A stretch of 64,000 nt of DNA from contig JH720390.1 of NCBI GenBank assembly GCA_000231825.2, positions 131,220 to 195,219 on the forward strand, given 5' to 3'. Below the pieces are notes generated by a model, which ran no database searches, was not told the origin of the DNA, and was given only the letters and a program-made list of their open reading frames with translations. Below, one piece after another: positions 42,583 to 54,731 of the stretch. Each line of letters opens with the position of its first letter. Positions within the stretch are counted from its first letter, which is position 1. The translations under genes were made by a program, and so were the position numbers. The DNA is from Tetrahymena elliotti 4EA. Lineage: Eukaryota; Ciliophora; Oligohymenophorea; Hymenostomatida; Tetrahymenidae.

Positions 42583-45556
42583 ATGGTCTACAAATTTATA
42601 GTATATCCTGGTAATAACTCATTTGTCATAAAGGAAGCTCTTCTAAAAAGAGGAAATTGGAAGGAAGTAAATCTATTAAAAGATATATTATTAGGTAGAA
42701 AGCTATCTTTTTGCATTGTATTTAATAGGTCTAATATGATGATCCTAATATAAATTTATCAGAGATCGATTTCATATGGTCTCCTAACTGTTTATCAAGC
42801 AAGGTATACTTCTTATTAAAAAATAATTTTTGATATTAATTTTCATTTTAAAATAGGAGTATGAAAAAATCTTTGACTTTGAGAAAAAAAATCCAAATCG
42901 TCATGTAAAATATTTTTTTGTTACTTTTAGGGCTTAGTAGAGTTTACAAATCATTTAGGCTTAGCAGAAATATTTCAAAAATAACTTTTTTTTCTTTTTG
43001 ATCTTTGTATAACTCATTAATTATGTATTTATATAGATAGCAATCAATCATTTTGAAAACAATCAATCGTTGACTACAAAGTCTGACATGATAAAAGCAT
43101 TGAACAATCATTACAGAAAAAACTCTGAAGCTTGTAATTATGATTTAATATATTAATAAAAGAAATAAAATTCATAGAAATTTACAAAAAGGTCTTACAA
43201 ATTGTTAAAAAATATAGAAAAAGGTGGATATAATGTGTTTCATTCTATTCCTGCTTCATATGTCCTTATTGTTGGAGTAAATGGCAATGATCAAAGAGAT
43301 TTTCAAATTAAGTTTAATGAGATATCTAAGTCAAATTTCAAAAGATGTACTCTTCCAGAAAAGCATTGTTCAAATAATATATGGATTCTTAAACCTGATA
43401 ATATGTCTCAAGGTAAATTAATTAGTTATTTATTATTGAGGTTTTTTTATAAAAAAAAAATTAAAAAACATTTTATTTAAAGGAAAAGGAATAGAAATAT
43501 TTCAAAGTTTAAAAGCTATTTTAAGCTTCTTACACTATAAGCCTGCATTTAGTAAATGGGTTATTCAAAAATATATTGAGAAGCCTCTTCTTTATAATGG
43601 TAGAAAGTTTGATTTGAGAGTTTGGGTTCTTTTAACTAATAAAGGAGAATTATTTGTTTACAAGAATGGGTATCTCCGAACAAGTTCGTCTAAATACAGT
43701 ATGCAAACGTTTAATGAAGCTGTTCACCTTACTAATTGGAGTCTGTAAAAAGGTCTTCCAAGTTATGAAAAACATGAGTAAGGAAATAGATTACCTTTAA
43801 AAGAAGGACTGTAATATATTTTTGACACTCAATTTAGTAAATATCAAGTTGATTATGAAAAACATATCTACCCAAGAATGAAGGATTTGATAATTGATTT
43901 AGTAAGAAGCTGTGAAGTAATCTAGTTTATTTTATTTGTAAAATATTAAAGAAAATATATTATTTTTACAGTAAGAGATGTTTAAGAGCAAGAAACTTAA
44001 TTATTGCTTTGAATTGTATGGATTTGATTTCATTATTGATGAAGATCTTAGAGTTTGGTTGATTGAAGCAAATAAAAATCCAGGATTTGGTTTACCTACT
44101 GAAAAGGCTAGAAAGTTAATTGATGAAATGGTAGATGAATTACTTAAATTAACTGTTGATTAAATATATCCACCAAAGGCAGCTCTTGGTAATTAAATTC
44201 AGTTATTATTAAAATAAACTTTCAATTAAATAAAAAGAGCCAAGATAAAATGTGTTTGATTTAATTTACACCATGAAACCCTCTCCATATAATAGATTCT
44301 TACCTAAAAATGATAGAAGATCATTTAATATGAGTGTTTACCCTATTCCATAACTTGAGCCTTCACTACCTTTTGGTGAAAAGAGATATTAAGTTCTGAA
44401 TCCACAACAAGAAACCAAAGAAGAAAAAGAAAAAACTAAATAAACTGAAATGAATTCATCACAGGAGATTCTAAAAGAAGGCTAATTCAAAAAATCATCC
44501 GAAGAAGACCATGTAGAAAAAAAGAGAGATGAGCTACAAATTGAAAAAATAATCGAAAGCAAATATACTTTAAAAAAGATAAACAATGACCCTTACATTT
44601 ATGAGACAAATTAAGATTCTTAAGATATTTAAAGTCTTAAGATAATTGATGAGTAGTAAAACAGTAAATTCAAAAGTAGAGAAAACCTAGATAAGGTAAA
44701 AAATGGAGAAGATGCCTAAAAAGGATTTAGTTTAAATAATTTAATCTAATAAAGCAATGAAGTCTAACAAAAAAATTTAAAATATTATTCCAGTTCTTAA
44801 TCTCAACCTACTTTCCATCAAAATCTGTTAAGCTTGACTTTGAAGTCACCTAGAAAATTAGACCCAATCTTCAATGCAGGAAGATTAGTTAAAGATAATA
44901 CTTACAATTTTGAGAAAGAATTTGAAAGAAAAGAAGAATTTTCTAAAACATAAAATTTTAACTCTTACCAGATTTAGTCTTCTAAAATAATACTTGAACC
45001 GATACAACCTAACGATTCATAAAAAGATTCAGTTAAAAGAGTAAATTAAAGATAAGATAATTTACAACAACAATAAAAAGAGCCAATAAATACCTGCGAA
45101 TCTATCTTTGAATTAAATTAAAAATCATAAAAATAAAATGATTTAATTTATTCTTAAACTGTATTGCATCAATATGATGAAAGAAGGAAAATATTAAACA
45201 GATAGTAAAGCAGATCGCTATTCAAAATAAAGTAGTTGAATGAATAAGTAAATAATAAAAACTAATAAAAACAGGATTTCACTATTAAGCCAGTGCTAGC
45301 AAAAAGCATGAGCACTACAAACAATTGGATTAAATAGTAACAAAAACCAGATTAAAATATCAATTTACAGAGATATTAAGTATCTTAAAAAAATGTACCT
45401 ATGTTTTCTCATTCTCTCCATTAAGCAAATAAAAATAATGAAATGAAATAATTTAGTGTGCAATAAAAAAATATTTAACAACCGAGCATATTTTTTGCAA
45501 ATGAAAATATTAATTTTAAAAAAGAAGAATTTGGTTACCTGAACTAAGGTGTTTGA
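42583..45556 (+). CDS. Tubulin-tyrosine-ligase-like (TTLL) enzyme with long C-terminal tail
   Basis: TTLL enzymes are ATP-grasp ligases that add glutamate, glycine or tyrosine to tubulin tails, an abundant modification of ciliate axonemes. Exons are 42583-42666, 42729-42803, 42857-42904, 43037-43412, 43483-43916, 43972-44188 and 44238-45556, 850 aa in total. The order of motifs is YKFIVYPGNNSFV, DFIWSPNC, INHFENNQSLTTKSDM, NIWILKPDNMSQGKGI (the ATP-binding loop) and YIEKPLLYNGRKFDLRVWVLL. These are followed by LYGFDFIIDEDLRVWLIEANKNPGF, whose Glu and Asn coordinate Mg-ATP in the family. The catalytic part ends near residue 400. The remaining 440 residues are Gln/Asn/Lys-rich and probably disordered. 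The start is uncertain: the chosen ATG gives MVYKF, but the frame is open further upstream. I cannot say whether it is a glutamylase or glycylase. Confidence 0.88.
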
Positions 45557-46299
45557 TTGTACTCTCCAAGAGTATAATAATATTTATTTACTTTTATATA
45601 ATTTATATATATTAATTATAATTAATCAGTTACGTATTATTAATTGCTATAAACTTACTGTTTGCTGATAGATTATTATCAATTTCTTTTAAAAAAATTA
45701 TAAATTTCGTTCATTAATATTTATTCATAAACAAAAAATTCACAAACTCAAAAAAAAATAATTAATAATGAGAAAATTGCATTCAGATTTCAAAATCACC
45801 TTCCAGAAGGCAACTCTCCTACCATCACAAGTGGAGGCCAAAAAAAATAATTACCCAGTCTTTACATAAAAAACATCATACAAAATGTTTGTAGTTTGTA
45901 TCTGAAGAAGTTGGTTACAAGAATATGAGTAGATATTAAAACAAAAAAGAAATTATCCAAATTTTCTAAAATTATATTTAAATTAAATAAATTAAAAAAT
46001 TGATATTAGATTAGTAAAATTCTAGATTTTTTTCACAATCAAATTAATATTTTTTTATTTTATCTAAAAAAGGATATTTTGATGCATTTGATTGAATTAT
46101 AATATTAATAGTTGTATGTTAATTTCTTTGAAAAATATAATTAATCTTTTTTGACTGACTATTTAAATAATCAAATAATACGCAATGCAATATACATACC
46201 TAATATCAAAAATAGATATTTTACTAATTTGTTATTTTTTTAATAAAAATAATCAATTTACTTTCTATTTTCCTGACATAAAATTTATTCATTTTAAAA
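45557..46299. other. Intergenic, with a small GC-richer patch
   Basis: AT-rich spacer with one more balanced patch at about 45768-45880. It contains a 42-codon frame (MRKLHSDFKITFQ...) and, in another frame, FQNHLPEGNSPTITSGG. Neither is convincing as a gene. It could be a small exon, a 3'-UTR element or an RNA. Confidence 0.35.
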
Positions 46300-46860
46300 A
46301 TGCTTAATAATATTACGAGGTAGTTATTCTCTAGCTCTAGCTTACTTCCCAAGTTCAATTCATTTAAGGAAGTTCATAACTTGCCTTACAAAAAGCTATC
46401 AGTTTAGCAAATGGAAGAATTACTTAACAAAGTCAATGCAGGAGATTGGAAAATAGTAAAAATTAAAAATAAAAATGTAATTATTAATAGTACTATTAAA
46501 ATAATAGTAAAATGAAGGATAAAAAATAAGAAAGGAGTTAAAATTTAATGATTTTATATAAGCTTTTTCATTCATGAGTAGTGTTGCCATAGTAGCTGAA
46601 GATATGTGCCACCACCCTGATTGGTTTAATGTTTATAACAATGTTCACATTAACCTAAATACTCATGATGTGTCTGGCCTTTCTATAAGAGATGTTATCT
46701 TAGCTTTTGCAATTGTAAGTTAATTAAGATAATTTTATTACTAAAAAATAATAATTTAAAAAAGAATGAAATTTAACAATAAGCTAAGAAGCCCTCAGGA
46801 CTAAATGATATTTCATACTTAAACTAATAAGCTATTTTATCTAAATGGAATTCTCTTTGA
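46300..46860 (+). CDS. Pterin-4a-carbinolamine dehydratase (PCD/DCoH), 144 aa
   Basis: PCD dehydrates 4a-hydroxytetrahydrobiopterin, recycling the cofactor of aromatic amino acid hydroxylases. Exons are 46300-46455, 46508-46714 and 46789-46860 (145 codons with TGA). The second exon carries the family core: [19 protein letters not shown], then [20 protein letters not shown], then [14 protein letters not shown]. The catalytic His-His pair, the Pro and Trp after it, and the later His (VHINL) are all present. The first 30 residues ([19 protein letters not shown]) are basic and Ser-rich without acids and resemble a mitochondrial presequence, which is not usual for animal cytosolic PCD. The last exon ([14 protein letters not shown]...) extends the protein slightly past the normal end and its acceptor is the least certain. 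Confidence 0.88.
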
Positions 46861-47721
46861 AATATCTAAGAAATAATCTAGAATTGTATTTGCTAATTAC
46901 AATTATTATCTATCTATTAATCTATCAATTTTTTATCATGTGTTTATTAGATACAAATTACTATCAAGTCATTCTAAATATTTTAACAAAAATAGAACAG
47001 AATAGTAACTTAAATTTTCTTAAATGTCTTTTTACATTATTTATTAAAACAAAAACAAAAAAAATTTTTAAAGTTAACAGAAAATAATTTTTCTACATCT
47101 CTTATTTATTGAGTTATTTTCATTTTAAATTTTAAATTTTATTTTTAATTCTAAGAAGATATCAGCTAGTTAATTTAAATATTTTATTAGCTTAACTGCA
47201 AATATATATTTAATTGTGAAAAATTATATTATTATTTTACTTTTTAAGAATTAAGGAAATAATAAAATAATTGCTAAAAAAAATTTTAATTTAATTCTTC
47301 CATTTCTCAAATCTTTAAAATTTAATGATTTGTTTGTTTTAGAAAAAAAGAAAGATTAGAATTATTAATTTTAAAAATATTCTTACTGATTGATTAACAA
47401 GAAAGCATAAATTTCATATTGAGTAAAAGTAGTGTTTTAAGGAATCATTATTATTTTTGTTCCTTTTTATCAGTTATGAGAAACAAGCATTCTTTGTAAA
47501 ATGAATAAAGTCGTTATTAATCTCTTTTGTTTTTAGATTGAAATTTACAGTAATTAACAATTATTGGTTGATTAATTTTTGTTAATTTAATCTTTAATTC
47601 ATTTAAGAAATATATAAGAAATTGAACAATAACAAATAACAAATCTAAATACACTTTTAAAGCTTTAGTCATTAATAAAATAGATTTTCCATTATCGTAT
47701 AGCTGCTAAATTTAAAGTTTT
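46861..47721. other. Intergenic, nothing identified
   Basis: About 0.85 kb of AT-rich spacer between two plus-strand genes. The frame at 46845-47087 is a shadow overlapping the last PCD exon. Confidence 0.6.
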
Positions 47722-49861
47722 ATGCAAGCCAATAGAACTTAATCATAATTTAACAGTAACTTCTCATCTAGAGTTTCTCCGATGAGTAAAATTGAACAAT
47801 AGTGTAATATAAAATTAACAATATTCATTTTCATAGGAGCTACTGGATATGAAACTAATTTCATGAATAAATAGCCTCAGTATATTGCAAATAATTATGT
47901 AAATTCAAGTTCAAAGCAAATTATGAGGAATATGTCTCCTTCTCCTGAATCTAAACTAATGTTAAATGAGAAGGTATATATATTTTAGGCCTAGATTTTA
48001 TAGAGAAATCAATATAGTTAGCTTATTTGTTAATATCTTAATTATATATAATATAGTTAAGTACAAATCAAAGCAAAAGAAGAATGCAAGCATTGAATAA
48101 TAATAGCAGTTTTAATAGAATAATTGAAAAGCCTCCAAAGGTAAAATATTTACTTATAAATAAATGATAGAGTTTAATTCTTTTAAACCAAACTTCTATT
48201 TTGGTTTTCAATAAGAACGAGCTTTTATGTTTGTTGTTAATAAATGCTTAACAATTAATAACTTTATTTGATAGTAGGATGGCTATGCACCTTAAGCATA
48301 AAATATGAATTAAAATGTATCACAAATATATGGGAGAGCATCATCAGTTAATAGATATAGCTAAAGACAAAAATATGGAAGTAAGAAAGAATATTAATTA
48401 ACAAATTCATTAATATTTAGCAATATTTATTTAACATTTTATAAGGCAGATTAAGCTATTCAGATATTTATTATTTGTTATTTGTTGATGTTATTTAATA
48501 TATTTATGTTAACCTAAAGCAAATAAAACCAATTAGAATTCTTCTAATATCAACCTGAAGGATGACAATCTTGCTCAATATTAAGAATAATTGTTGAAAA
48601 AATCTAATTCATTTAAAGCTGGGAATAATAGTACTAAAGCAAATCCTAATATGCTTAACTAAGTTAACAATAATAATTCAAAGATGCTAGATAATTCCTT
48701 TTCTTAGCACAATAATTCTTTCAGTGTGATTTAGAATGGCAGTAGTAATAATGTTAGTAGTGCTTTAAATGAGTTACTCAATTAAAGCTGCTAAAATACT
48801 TACGGTAATTGTTAAAATAATTCTAACTATTCTTCTGATCGTCGCCTTTAATAAAGAAGAAAAGCTTCAGCTTCTAATCATTAGACATCGTTTGCACTAT
48901 AAGAAAATTAAATTAATACATCTTTTTATCAGTAATCTACTTCTGCTTACAATTCAGGATTGTAATCTACAACAAGTCAATATAATTCAGGAATACCTTC
49001 TAAAGGCTAGTCATATAATTTAGCTGCTTCTCTAAATAATTAAAATAACTTTTAATACAACCACTATAATAATTTAAGCTCTAAAAATTAGAATTAATTA
49101 AACTATGACATTGGTCATTCAGAAACAAATAAAGTAAGCTTATTTTTAATAAAATAAAAATTAAATTTATTAATTTAAAATAGATAGAAGCAATAATGCC
49201 TGGAACTTACACATCAAGCAATAATGAAAATCAATAAGCAGATAGATAACAAAGAATAAATGCACTGTAAAATTATGTGAAAAATGTGAATTAGAATGTC
49301 TAAGATGAAAATATTTCTGGAAATTTTTTATAAAAAGAACCAAATATCTCAACAACAAGTTAATAAAATAATAGCGACCTTGATAAGTTATATATGAATT
49401 AATACTCAAAACAAGACAATAATCCTTATAGAAAAAAGCTTTACAATAACATGAGCAATTCTAGCTTCAATAAATCTAATAATGGAAACTAACCATTTAA
49501 AGTTCTTTAAAATTATTAAAATATAGGTGCTGAAATAAATTTGAATCCTCAATCTATAAATATAAAACCTTTAAGTACAAGCAGTAACTAAAATAAAAAT
49601 TAAGAAATAAGCCATGTTCTATAAGAATATGATATTAACACAAAGCAACTATAATAAAGTACTAATTAATCTACAAATTATTCTACTGTACTAAAAACAA
49701 CCTTCTAAAATACTAATAAATTTAATACTTCTTTTAATATGAGTAAAGATTCTGTTTCAATGGCAGAATCTAACACAAATATTGAAGAGATGCATTTTTA
49801 TGCAGTTGAATTCTAATAAAACTGTAAAAAATGGCTATCCTAAATTGAACAACAGTTTTGA
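47722..49861 (+). CDS. Asn/Ser/Gln-rich low-complexity protein, multi-exon
   Basis: Not recognised. Predicted from ATG 47722 (MQANRTQSQFNSNFSS) to TGA 49859-49861. Early exons are 47722-47785, 47837-47973, 48057-48140 and 48275-48380. A large exon follows from about 48520, then an intron at about 49135-49181, then the final exon. Splice phases agree at each join I checked. Nearly the whole protein is Asn, Ser and Gln with scattered Tyr, a prion-like composition (for example NNNSKMLDNSFSQHNNSFS). Only the end, EEMHFYAVEFQQNCKKWLSQIEQQF, has globular character. No domain is visible. Similar proteins are common in ciliates and no function can be given. The reading frame remains open and coding-like for about 130 codons after the TGA (see findings), so the annotated end may not be the real one. 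Confidence 0.6.
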
Positions 49862-52511
49862 AATCATCACCCTTATCATAAAAATCTCTATGAATATTAA
49901 GTATATTCCATAGATAGTAATTAAATTGAAGTCTTTATAAATTATTATTCAGAATTCCTAATTAAAAAGTGTATAAATTAAACAAATAAATATTGTGTAT
50001 ATATAATATATTATCTATCTTCATTAAATATAACAATTGCAAAATTTATTTTCAAAACTTCTTCTGAAAATTTATTTTCTTAGTATTTTTATTCACCGAA
50101 CAAAATAAATTATCTAAAATTATTTAATTAAAAATAAAATAGTACAGTTTGTTTGCTGGTTGATTTATATCTATTAATATCTTAAAAAAATGATTATACT
50201 ACATTCAAAACCAATCTTGAAATCACTCTCTAATCTTAAAAGTCCAAATGAATATTTTACAAGATTAACTGTAGATTTTAACATATTGATAAACAAATTT
50301 TCATTCTGATAAAGTAATTAATATTAATAAATAAAGTTTTTAAAAAATTTATCTAAATTGATAATTAAATTAGTGCATTCATTATTAATTCTTTAAAACG
50401 CATATCAAATTAATTTCCTTAATGCTCTTTCTGCAAAGTGATCTCAGGGTTTTTTTATAAATTAATAAATTTAAAAAAATCGATTAATTAATCTTTAGTA
50501 AAAGGAAAAAAGGAAAATAACTATTTAAAATAATAAAATGTTAAAATTTCTAATCTAAATTATCTTACCCAAAAATACATTATTTATAAAGCAAACTTTA
50601 ACGCCCGCGAAAATAGCCGGAGTATCAACTCACCTCTATCCTTAAGTTTTTTAAAAAAATAAATAAATAATGTAAATCTAGAAGATAATTTATTTCTTTT
50701 TCCACTTTCTTCTATTACCCAGTCTCTTTTCCTAGGTAAACTAATTCCAAAGCGAATACAGAGAGAGAAGATAAATAGAATAGATAAAGAATCAAAAGAT
50801 CATCATCATCTTGCTCGAAAGTCTAAATAAATAGAATAACATTTACTAAAATAAAATATAAATAAATTGAGATATCAAAAAGAAAGTAAATAAATCAAAA
50901 AACAAATAAAATTTAAAAATAAAAAGAAAATTAAAAAATATGAAATAAATAGATAAGCCCAAATCAAATAATAAAAATTAGATATCAACTAAAAACAAAT
51001 AAATAATCAAAATTCAAAAACCATCAATTTAATTCAAGTACAAAAAAAATATATTTACCTACTTTTGCTAAATAAATTTTCAAATCCTTGCAATTCCATT
51101 AAATAAAATTAGATTCAAAATCTTTAAAAAAATTTTATTTTTCTTTTTTGTTTGTTAAAATTTTTTAAAAATAAAAAATGATTCTATCTTATCTAGATAA
51201 TAATTATCTTACATTTTTCTTATTTTAGCATTTTTAGTTTAAAGAAAATTTACAAATTTAGATTTTTATTGAGAATGATTTTTCTTCATTAAATTATTAA
51301 AGGTAATAAATAAATAAATTAATTCCTAACTGATTTTCATAATTAAAAATTTCTTAATTAAGAAAATTGTTTAAATCTAAATCTTCCCCTTTTGAATTTT
51401 ATAATTATTAATTAACAGTAATAATAAGTTTTTCAAAATCCCCTCGAAAGCCACCAAAACCTACGAATAAATTTTACTATTTCATGGCGAACGTAATAGT
51501 AGAATACCCGGATCCGATAATAAAATATTTTCAAGGAAATACCATCCTTGTGTTTTCAAAATTTTAAAAAGAGAGATTTCCTATTCCCATTTTTCTACTT
51601 GAATTTTTAATACTAAGATCGATTAACTATAGGAGTTTATATATGTTTGCAAATAGGAAAACTTCATGACGATAGGGAGACAGATGATATATATAAAAAA
51701 AGAAAATAAAAAAGAGAGAAAAAGAAATTTAAATGAGTTTATAAAAACAAAATATTTTACTTGAAAAGATGAGATGAACAGTTTAAGAATACAATTTTTT
51801 TAAAAACCATATAAAAAGATAATAAAAAGCACAAAAATAATCTAAACATAATGAAACAATAGCAAATAAAACACACAAACAAATTAGAAAAAACAAATAA
51901 GATTTTTTAAAATAAAATGTAAAAAGATTAAAATAAGATCCAAAAAAAAAGAGATACTTCTAAATAAACATTTTGAAGAAAAAATAATATTATCAATAAT
52001 ATATGCTGCTAATATAAATGAATAATATAACAAAAGGATATGATTTTTAAATACCTAATAGTAATTAAGTATCAATTAAGACAAAGCAAACAAGTAAAAC
52101 AAAAAATTAGAAATCTTTTAATAAAAATCAAACAATTTCATTTTAATTAAAAAAAAATTTTCTTAAAAACAATTTATATGCATTTTGTGAAATTATTAGA
52201 TTAGGTTAAATAATATTTTAAAATAGAAGAAAGAATGTTAATACCACAAGCTTAATAAAGTAGAAAAGTGATAGATAAATGAATTAACATTTTTTAAAGA
52301 TTTAACAATAGTAAGCTAAATGCTTGAAAAAAATATTCTGTAAATACTTATCATGTATTCTGATTAAAAAAGTTTAAATATATATGTATTTTATCTAGTT
52401 AAGTTATTCTTATATTGTGGGGGATTTGATAAAATGCAAGATTCATTTTGTTTAGGAAAAAATTTATAAAGGATTAATTAAATATATAGTAAAAGCTTAT
52501 CAAATATTCTG
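49862..52511. other. 2.6-kb intergenic stretch with GC-rich islets
   Basis: The first about 400 bases may be a continuation of the preceding gene beyond its TGA. Two islets stand out against the AT-rich background. One is near 50600-50645 (GCCCGCGAAAATAGCCGGAG) with further mixed sequence to about 50830. The other is near 51440-51560, with TACTATT...AATAGTA arms and the palindrome CGGATCCG. No protein frame explains them. The rest is Lys/Asn-type low-complexity DNA. Confidence 0.5.
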
Positions 52512-53029
<518 letters not shown>

Positions 53030-54731
53030 ATTTGTTAAATTTTTGTCTTTTTCATTATTGAAATAAATTTAATTTAAAAGTATCAAATAAGCTCATTCCA
53101 TTCACTTCAATTTCTAAAATAACTTAAGCTTTCCTTAAATTAAATATTCGCAATCATATTTTTTTGATAACTTTTTGTATTATCTCTAAATTTTCCTAAA
53201 AGTAATATTCAAGAAATTAATAGTTTTTAAGTGATTAATTTGTTTAAATCAAAGGTTGTTTGTTTTAATTTTACTTCTACTACCCATAAAAATATAATTA
53301 TATCTCTTTACAAAAGAATTATGTAAAAGTAAATAAATAATTTAGATTTAAATTACACAGAAAATAAATAATTTACATTTCTTTTTTGAAAACAATCAAA
53401 TTTAACTTAAAAATGCTCTTACAGATTTAGCTTTTTTGATTAAAATTAATAAAATGCAGACATATTTAAAAGCAAGCTCTTTTAATCTTTTAACATAAAC
53501 AGCTTCAGTTAAAAAGCTTATAATACAAAATTTCAGAGTATCAAAAAGAAATTATCTTTTATGTTTTGATTTTACCAGAAAAGGTATTTCTTTTTCTTTT
53601 TAAAAGCACACTAATCAATCTATATGTTTGTCTTTCAAATAAAAAATAATGAAAACAATACATTTTATTAGATACTTTCTCAACAAGAAAAAAGTTAATA
53701 GTAAATTAGAATTAAAAGTAATTTAAAACTCATTTTTTAAAAAAGTAGGCTTGTTTTGAGTTTTACTTAAAAATATTAATTAATATGTTTTTTTGGCCTT
53801 ACAATTAATTAAAAGTATATTTTTGGTCAATTTTTTTCAGGTAAATTTTCTTTTAGAGCTAGCTATATTTTTCTAATTTTTAATAAAGCAATTTAGTAAA
53901 ATTTATTTTTACTCCTTCAAAAATTTTATTTTATGTATTTAACAACTATTATTTATTTTTAATGACATTTTTTAATGTCCTTTTATTTTTGTTTATTACT
54001 TTGATTTGTATTTTTCGAGGTATTATTAATTAAGCTAATTATTTCTAAATCATAATAAACGTTGTATCACAAAGGCAAAAGATGTTTTCTATCTATTTTA
54101 ATCTTAAATTTTTCTTTCTGATTGAAAAAAAAAATTTAATAATTAATATCATAATCTTATTTTTTACATCATTAAAGAGAAGAAGAATGAAAATTAAATT
54201 ATTTGAAACTCAGAGTTTTTACTCAAAATCAAATTAAATAAATTGTAATTTTTCAAAATATATTTTTATAATTTGTTCCTTAAAGAAAGCTATTTTGAAG
54301 TAATGCACAAAAAAATTAGCACCTTTCTTAACCAAAAAATAATATTTGTTTAAAAAAATGAATGATAATAAATTTAATCAGCTTAAAACAATAGTTATTA
54401 CCTTTTTTTTGTGAATAAAAATTTAACCTTAATATAAATTATATGATCTATGTAAATAAAAATAAAATTTGTATGGCGTTTACTTGATTTCCAAAACTAA
54501 ATTAATTAATAGAGTTTTGAAGGTACTTGCTTACAGATTTCAAAAATATCATAGATTTCAATATCGTTAAAGAATCGATGATTTGTAAGTCTTATTTGAT
54601 ACACATAGTGACAAAACATCTACCCAAAATAATAAAAATTTTTCTATTAATTTATAAACAAAAATTGAGTTTTTTATTGAAATAATTAATTGCAAAAAAT
54701 AACAAAAAGCAAAAACAATTAATCTAGAAAA
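53030..54731. other. 1.7-kb intergenic stretch, nothing identified
   Basis: AT-rich spacer between two plus-strand genes. No coding-like frame, RNA gene or clear repeat was found. Confidence 0.6.

Noticed and set aside
46845..47087. 80-codon frame after the PCD gene
   Set aside because: It overlaps the last PCD exon in another frame and continues into AT-rich spacer with no coding-like pattern.
49170..49409. Minus-strand 79-codon frame
   Set aside because: Antisense to the final exon of the Asn/Ser/Gln-rich gene.
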